From Taibaiella sp041660405 (GTDB lineage Bacteria > Bacteroidota > Bacteroidia > Chitinophagales > Chitinophagaceae), in assembly GCA_041660405.1 (NCBI GenBank), contig JBAZWL010000011.1, positions 62,001 to 126,000 of the forward strand: a stretch of DNA of 64,000 nucleotides, read 5' to 3'. Position numbers and translations under genes: made by a program. The notes under the pieces are model-generated. The model did no database searches. It was not told the origin of the DNA and worked only from the letters and a program-made list of their open reading frames with translations. Positions 60,549-64,000 of the stretch are shown piece by piece. Within the stretch, counting starts at the first letter, position 1. Each line of letters begins with the position of its first letter.

Positions 60549-61313
60549 ATGAAAATAGAAACCCCCGCTTTCAACTACGACCAACTTGGACAAAAATATT
60601 CAGGCTACAGGCAAACTGATCCAAGAATTGCTGACTTTGTAAATAATGCACTGGGTAATGCAAAAACAATATTAAATGTCGGCGCAGGTGCAGGCTCATA
60701 CGAACCTGCTGATAAGTATGTCGTTGCTGTAGAACCATCCATTACCATGCGTTCCCAGCGAATCAAAAATAACAAGGTTCCGGCAATCAATGCCAAAGCA
60801 GATAGTTTACCTTTTGATGATAATTCGTTTGATGCGTCCATGGCTATGGTAACGGTGCATCATTGGCCGGATATAGATCAGGGACTTAAAGAGTTAAGAA
60901 GGGTAACCAAAAACCAGGTCATCATTATGACCTTTGATCCGGAGCAATTAGACAACTTCTGGAATGCAGAATATTTTCCCGAACTTATTGACGTGGAAAG
61001 AGCACGCTATCCGGCTATTGACTTTATAAAAAAATCTCTTGGCGGAAATTGTGAAGTGATTCCTATACCTGTTCCTCTTGACTGTTCGGATGGATTTCAG
61101 GAAGCGTTTTATGGGAGGCCCGAAGCTTTTTTAGAAAAAGAAGTCAGGTTAGCTCAGTCGGCTTGGGGATTTTTAGAAGATGGATTAGAAGAGCAACTGG
61201 TAAAACGACTTTCAACAGATCTGGAATCCGGAGTATGGGACAAAAAGTATGGGCACTATAGAACCGAGCCTACATTTACTTGTGCATTAAGACTGGTCAT
61301 TTCAACGCCTTGA
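60549..61313 (+). CDS. SAM-dependent methyltransferase (class I, type 11)
   Basis: 254 residues from ATG 60549; an upstream GTG at 60516 is rejected. Motif I ILNVGAGAGSYEP (glycine-rich SAM loop), VAVEPSITMRSQR (acidic ribose-binding Glu), LPFDDNSFDASMAMVTVHHWPDIDQGLKELRRV (motifs II-III). Similar to UbiE/type 11 small-molecule methyltransferases. Substrate unknown; it stands alone between an unknown gene and a terminator. Confidence 0.9.
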   Translation: MKIETPAFNYDQLGQKYSGYRQTDPRIADFVNNALGNAKTILNVGAGAGSYEPADKYVVAVEPSITMRSQRIKNNKVPAINAKADSLPFDDNSFDASMAMVTVHHWPDIDQGLKELRRVTKNQVIIMTFDPEQLDNFWNAEYFPELIDVERARYPAIDFIKKSLGGNCEVIPIPVPLDCSDGFQEAFYGRPEAFLEKEVRLAQSAWGFLEDGLEEQLVKRLSTDLESGVWDKKYGHYRTEPTFTCALRLVISTP

Positions 61314-61350
61314 AGAGTTTAACGAAGATGAATAGCTAATCAATATTAGC

Positions 61351-61390
61351 AAAACAAAGCCCCACTAATCCAGTGAGGCTTTGTTTTTTT
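61351..61390 (+). terminator. Terminator after the methyltransferase gene
   Basis: Stem AAACAAAGCC...AGTG/CACT...GGCTTTGTTT with one unpaired C and an 8-T run. Confidence 0.82.
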
Positions 61391-61520
61391 ACTCACTTCT
61401 CTCCCAATAATTAACCATACAATAATATCGCATCTACATTTAATTAATATCTAATTCATAATGCAGTAATACCTGTTTCTTTTCTTCGCATACGTTCATT
61501 TAATCTTCAAATCAAACACT

Positions 61521-63884
61521 ATGCGCAAAACTTTACAATGGTTATTTTTCGCTTATGCAGCGATAGGTAGCTTAACACCATTGACCGCACAAACCAATCC
61601 CACAGCAGTAAGCCTGCCCTTTAGCCTGACCAGCCAAAGCTCATCTACCCTACCTGCCGGCGTTGCACTTCATCGTTTTAGCACTCCACCTGTTACGCGT
61701 ACTGTAAGCCCAGGCACTGCTGATCTTGCACTGGCCGGAAGTGCTCCCGGTGGCTTTACGGGCGGATGGTATTTTTTAAGTGATGACGGTATCGGTATGC
61801 TGGCTACAGGAAGCACTGCTCCAGGTGCCTTAATAGTAGCGATCAACACTTCAGGACTTAGCAATATCAATATATCCTGGGTGTGCAAGACCATCCTGAA
61901 CCAGGCTTCCCGGGACAACAGTATTGCACTGCAATATCGTGTAGGTACCACTGGAAACTTTACAGACCTGGGTACTACTTCTACTTATTCCAGCACCGGA
62001 AAAGTTAATGGTGATGTTTCTGCTACTTTTATAGAAACCTTACCTGCTACGGCTGAGAACCAACCAGTAGTACAAGTACGTTGGGTCTATTGGGAATCCA
62101 GCAGTATCACTGGTGCAAGGGATAAAATCTCTGTGGACGATATTTCTATCAGCAGCTCCGTTGGTAGTTGCGCTTTCCCTGTGGTGACCGCAAGTGCTGT
62201 CTCTGATTCGTCGGCTATTTTCACATGGCCTGCCATACCTTCTGCTGTATCTTATGAGTATGTACTAAGTACCAGCTCTGCTACACCTATAAGCGGTACA
62301 ACTATGACCGATACTTTTTACAATGCAACAGGTCTGAATTTTGGCACCAATTATTATTTCCATATACGCAGCAACTGTGGCAGCGGCAACCTTTCTGCCT
62401 GGACTACAAAGACCATTACCACCACTACTCCGCTTTGCGATCCTCCAGTTGCAACAATTAGTGGCGTTAACGATTCTTCTGCTACTATTATCTGGAATAC
62501 AATTGGCTCTGCCGTTACTTATGAATATGTCCTGAATACCAACCCTGCTTCACCTGTAAGCGGCACTACCACAACAGATACAACTTATAGTACAACAAGT
62601 CTGAGTCCGGCTTCGACCTACTACTTTCATGTGCGCAGCAATTGCGATGGTGGAAATAATTCCGGCTGGGTTACAGATACGATCGTTACTACAGGCAACA
62701 GTCCTGAGTTTACGGTAATGACTTATAACCTCCTTAATTATCCGGGCAGCACGGGCTCGGCAAGAGAACCTTCTTATCGTACTATTGTAAACGCTGCACA
62801 ACCAGATATTGTAGTGGTACAGGAATTGGCCAGCGGCTCTGGTGTCGTCAACTTCTTAAACAATGTATTGAACTTTAGCGGAAGCAGTTATAGCGCAGGT
62901 ACCTTTATAGATGGGCCCGACACTGATAACGGTATTTTTTACAAATCGTCCCTATTCCAGTTCATCAGCAATACAGCGATTGCTACCAGTCTGAGAAATA
63001 TCAACCAATTCAAACTGAGACAAATCTCTTCAGGAGATACCCTGATCATTTACTCTGTACACCTGAAAGCCAGCAATACCGCTCCGGATGAAGCACAAAG
63101 AGCTGCAGAAGCTGCGACATTACGCGCGGTAACAAACGCGTTGCCAACAGGCAAGAATTTTATGGTATGTGGAGATTTCAATATTTACGGATCATCTGAA
63201 GGTGCCTACCAGAACCTGGTTCAAAACGGCAGCAATGCCAATGGAAAATTCAACGACATCCTGAGTATGAGCGGTACCTGGAACAATTCTGCTTATGCTA
63301 TAAACCATACTCAATCTCCACGCACTACTTCTTTTGGTGGCGGTGCTACAGGTGGCATGGATGACCGTTTCGATATGTTCTTATTCTCCAATGCTATTGT
63401 ACAAAATGGTGGTTTTGACATTGTCAGCAACTCTTATAAAGCTTTTGGAAATGATGGACAACATTACAACCAAGCGTTGAACACGCCGCCTTTTACGATG
63501 TACGGTTCTACTGTGGCTACAGCAGTACATGATGCTTCCGATCATTTACCGGTAATCGTAAAATTGAAATACAGCACTCCGTTTATGGAAAGGGCGTCTA
63601 ACACTAACCTGGCAGAGACTACTGATAACAAAATAATTGGCAACTTCCTTACTGTATATCCTAATCCTGCACACAATCAGCTCTTCCTTAAGATGAACTA
63701 CAGTACTACAGAACCTGTTGACCTGTATCTGTATGATCTCAATGGAAGAAAAATGAAAACAATTCTTTTGAACAAACAAACAGCCGGAACTATTATCCCT
63801 ATTGATGTTTCTGATCTGCCGGAAGGTATTTTCTATTTCCGTGCGCCTGCTTTAAGCGGAGCCTACAAAATAGTACAGTACTAG
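61521..63884 (+). CDS. T9SS-secreted endonuclease/exonuclease/phosphatase-family protein
   Basis: 787 residues. Signal peptide 1-24 (LQWLFFAYAAIGSLTPLTAQ). A beta-sandwich region (about 40-210), two fibronectin type III domains (about 215-300 and 305-390, near-repeats with YEYVLSTSSATPISGTT and YEYVLNTNPASPVSGTT), then an EEP domain (about 395-680): FTVMTYNLLNYPG, DIVVVQELASGSGV (Mg-binding Glu), FMVCGDFNIYGSSEG (catalytic Asp/Asn), MDDRFDMFLFSN and HDASDHLPVIVKL (catalytic His). It ends in a T9SS type A domain (about 712-787; LTVYPNPAHNQLF ... LPEGIFYFRA). A secreted nuclease or phosphodiesterase; the substrate could be DNA, sphingomyelin-like lipid or inositol phosphate. Confidence 0.9.
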   Translation: MRKTLQWLFFAYAAIGSLTPLTAQTNPTAVSLPFSLTSQSSSTLPAGVALHRFSTPPVTRTVSPGTADLALAGSAPGGFTGGWYFLSDDGIGMLATGSTAPGALIVAINTSGLSNINISWVCKTILNQASRDNSIALQYRVGTTGNFTDLGTTSTYSSTGKVNGDVSATFIETLPATAENQPVVQVRWVYWESSSITGARDKISVDDISISSSVGSCAFPVVTASAVSDSSAIFTWPAIPSAVSYEYVLSTSSATPISGTTMTDTFYNATGLNFGTNYYFHIRSNCGSGNLSAWTTKTITTTTPLCDPPVATISGVNDSSATIIWNTIGSAVTYEYVLNTNPASPVSGTTTTDTTYSTTSLSPASTYYFHVRSNCDGGNNSGWVTDTIVTTGNSPEFTVMTYNLLNYPGSTGSAREPSYRTIVNAAQPDIVVVQELASGSGVVNFLNNVLNFSGSSYSAGTFIDGPDTDNGIFYKSSLFQFISNTAIATSLRNINQFKLRQISSGDTLIIYSVHLKASNTAPDEAQRAAEAATLRAVTNALPTGKNFMVCGDFNIYGSSEGAYQNLVQNGSNANGKFNDILSMSGTWNNSAYAINHTQSPRTTSFGGGATGGMDDRFDMFLFSNAIVQNGGFDIVSNSYKAFGNDGQHYNQALNTPPFTMYGSTVATAVHDASDHLPVIVKLKYSTPFMERASNTNLAETTDNKIIGNFLTVYPNPAHNQLFLKMNYSTTEPVDLYLYDLNGRKMKTILLNKQTAGTIIPIDVSDLPEGIFYFRAPALSGAYKIVQY

Positions 63885-63906
63885 TTTATCTTATCATTTG
63901 TTTCAG

Positions 63907-63936
63907 GGGCGGCCTTCAGTATAGGCCGCCCTTTTG
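63907..63936 (+). terminator. Terminator after the EEP-family gene
   Basis: 8-bp GC stem GGGCGGCC/GGCCGCCC, 9-base loop, TTTT. Confidence 0.82.
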
Positions 63937-64000
63937 TTATCCTGAAAAAGGTATTCACCCCTAAAATAATATAGATCACCTTCTATTTTTCCCTACTTTC

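Overview
The window is chromosomal DNA of a Bacteroidota bacterium, most likely of the Chitinophagaceae/Sphingobacteriales side of the phylum. The reasons are seen directly: secreted proteins with type IX secretion (T9SS) C-terminal sorting domains, a gliding-type C-terminal domain, promoters of the TTTG-N19-21-TAnnTTTG type, HYC_CC_PP, DUF2795 and 2TM family proteins, and a moderately AT-rich base composition. The family-level placement is inference.

Layout. 1-4.0 kb: end of a CreD-like gene, a DgkA-family kinase, then a tight three-gene minus-strand operon that looks like sphingolipid/inositol-lipid synthesis (a CDP-alcohol phosphotransferase fused to DUF4833, a fatty-acid hydroxylase, an Aur1-like PAP2 transferase). 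4.3-10 kb: DUF58 protein, a large T9SS-secreted multidomain protein, sucB. 10.2-11.4 kb: tRNA-Trp, secE, nusG. 11.4-17.4 kb: two tandem GyrI-like proteins, a TonB receptor/HMA/HYC_CC_PP heavy-metal locus, a COG2509 flavoprotein. 17.5-26.2 kb: cysS, an arginase-family formimidoylglutamase, a bacilliredoxin, BON and SH3 proteins, an orphan cyanophycin synthetase, a ferredoxin and its likely reductase. 26.5-29.3 kb: mreBCD. 29.3-39.3 kb: DUF2795, an orphan ABC solute-binding lipoprotein, GT2, LolD, RlpA, a DEAD-box helicase, ftcD, a Rossmann protein, lpxK, a 2TM protein. 39.6-48.5 kb: PglF/CapD-like sugar dehydratase, LMW-PTP, hisS, ileS and a histone-H1-like/DksA fusion. 48.6-53.8 kb: YefM-YoeB toxin-antitoxin pair, a BtrH_N/DUF4872 protein, a 16-unit 21-bp tandem repeat, holB, a class C beta-lactamase. 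53.9-57.2 kb: a frameshifted large T9SS/gliding-type surface protein. 57.4-59.5 kb: tRNA-Leu(CAG), whose 3' end and terminator are repeated 1.9 kb downstream, enclosing a T9SS-domain remnant and a PI-PLC-like gene. 59.5-64 kb: an unknown membrane protein, a methyltransferase and a T9SS-secreted endonuclease/exonuclease/phosphatase.

Two themes connect distant loci. One is envelope lipid chemistry: the inositol/ceramide operon near 1-4 kb and a phosphatidylinositol-type phospholipase in the tRNA-Leu islet near 58 kb. The other is mobile or repetitive DNA: a family of REP-like palindromes near 4.2, 36.6 and 49.6 kb, a second GC-rich palindrome at 32.9 and 43.7 kb, and the tRNA-bounded islet. No insertion sequence, integrase, CRISPR array or rRNA gene was seen.

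Start codons were corrected where an ATG with better context lay inside a longer open frame. No alignment or database search was run; family names rest on motifs recognised by eye.
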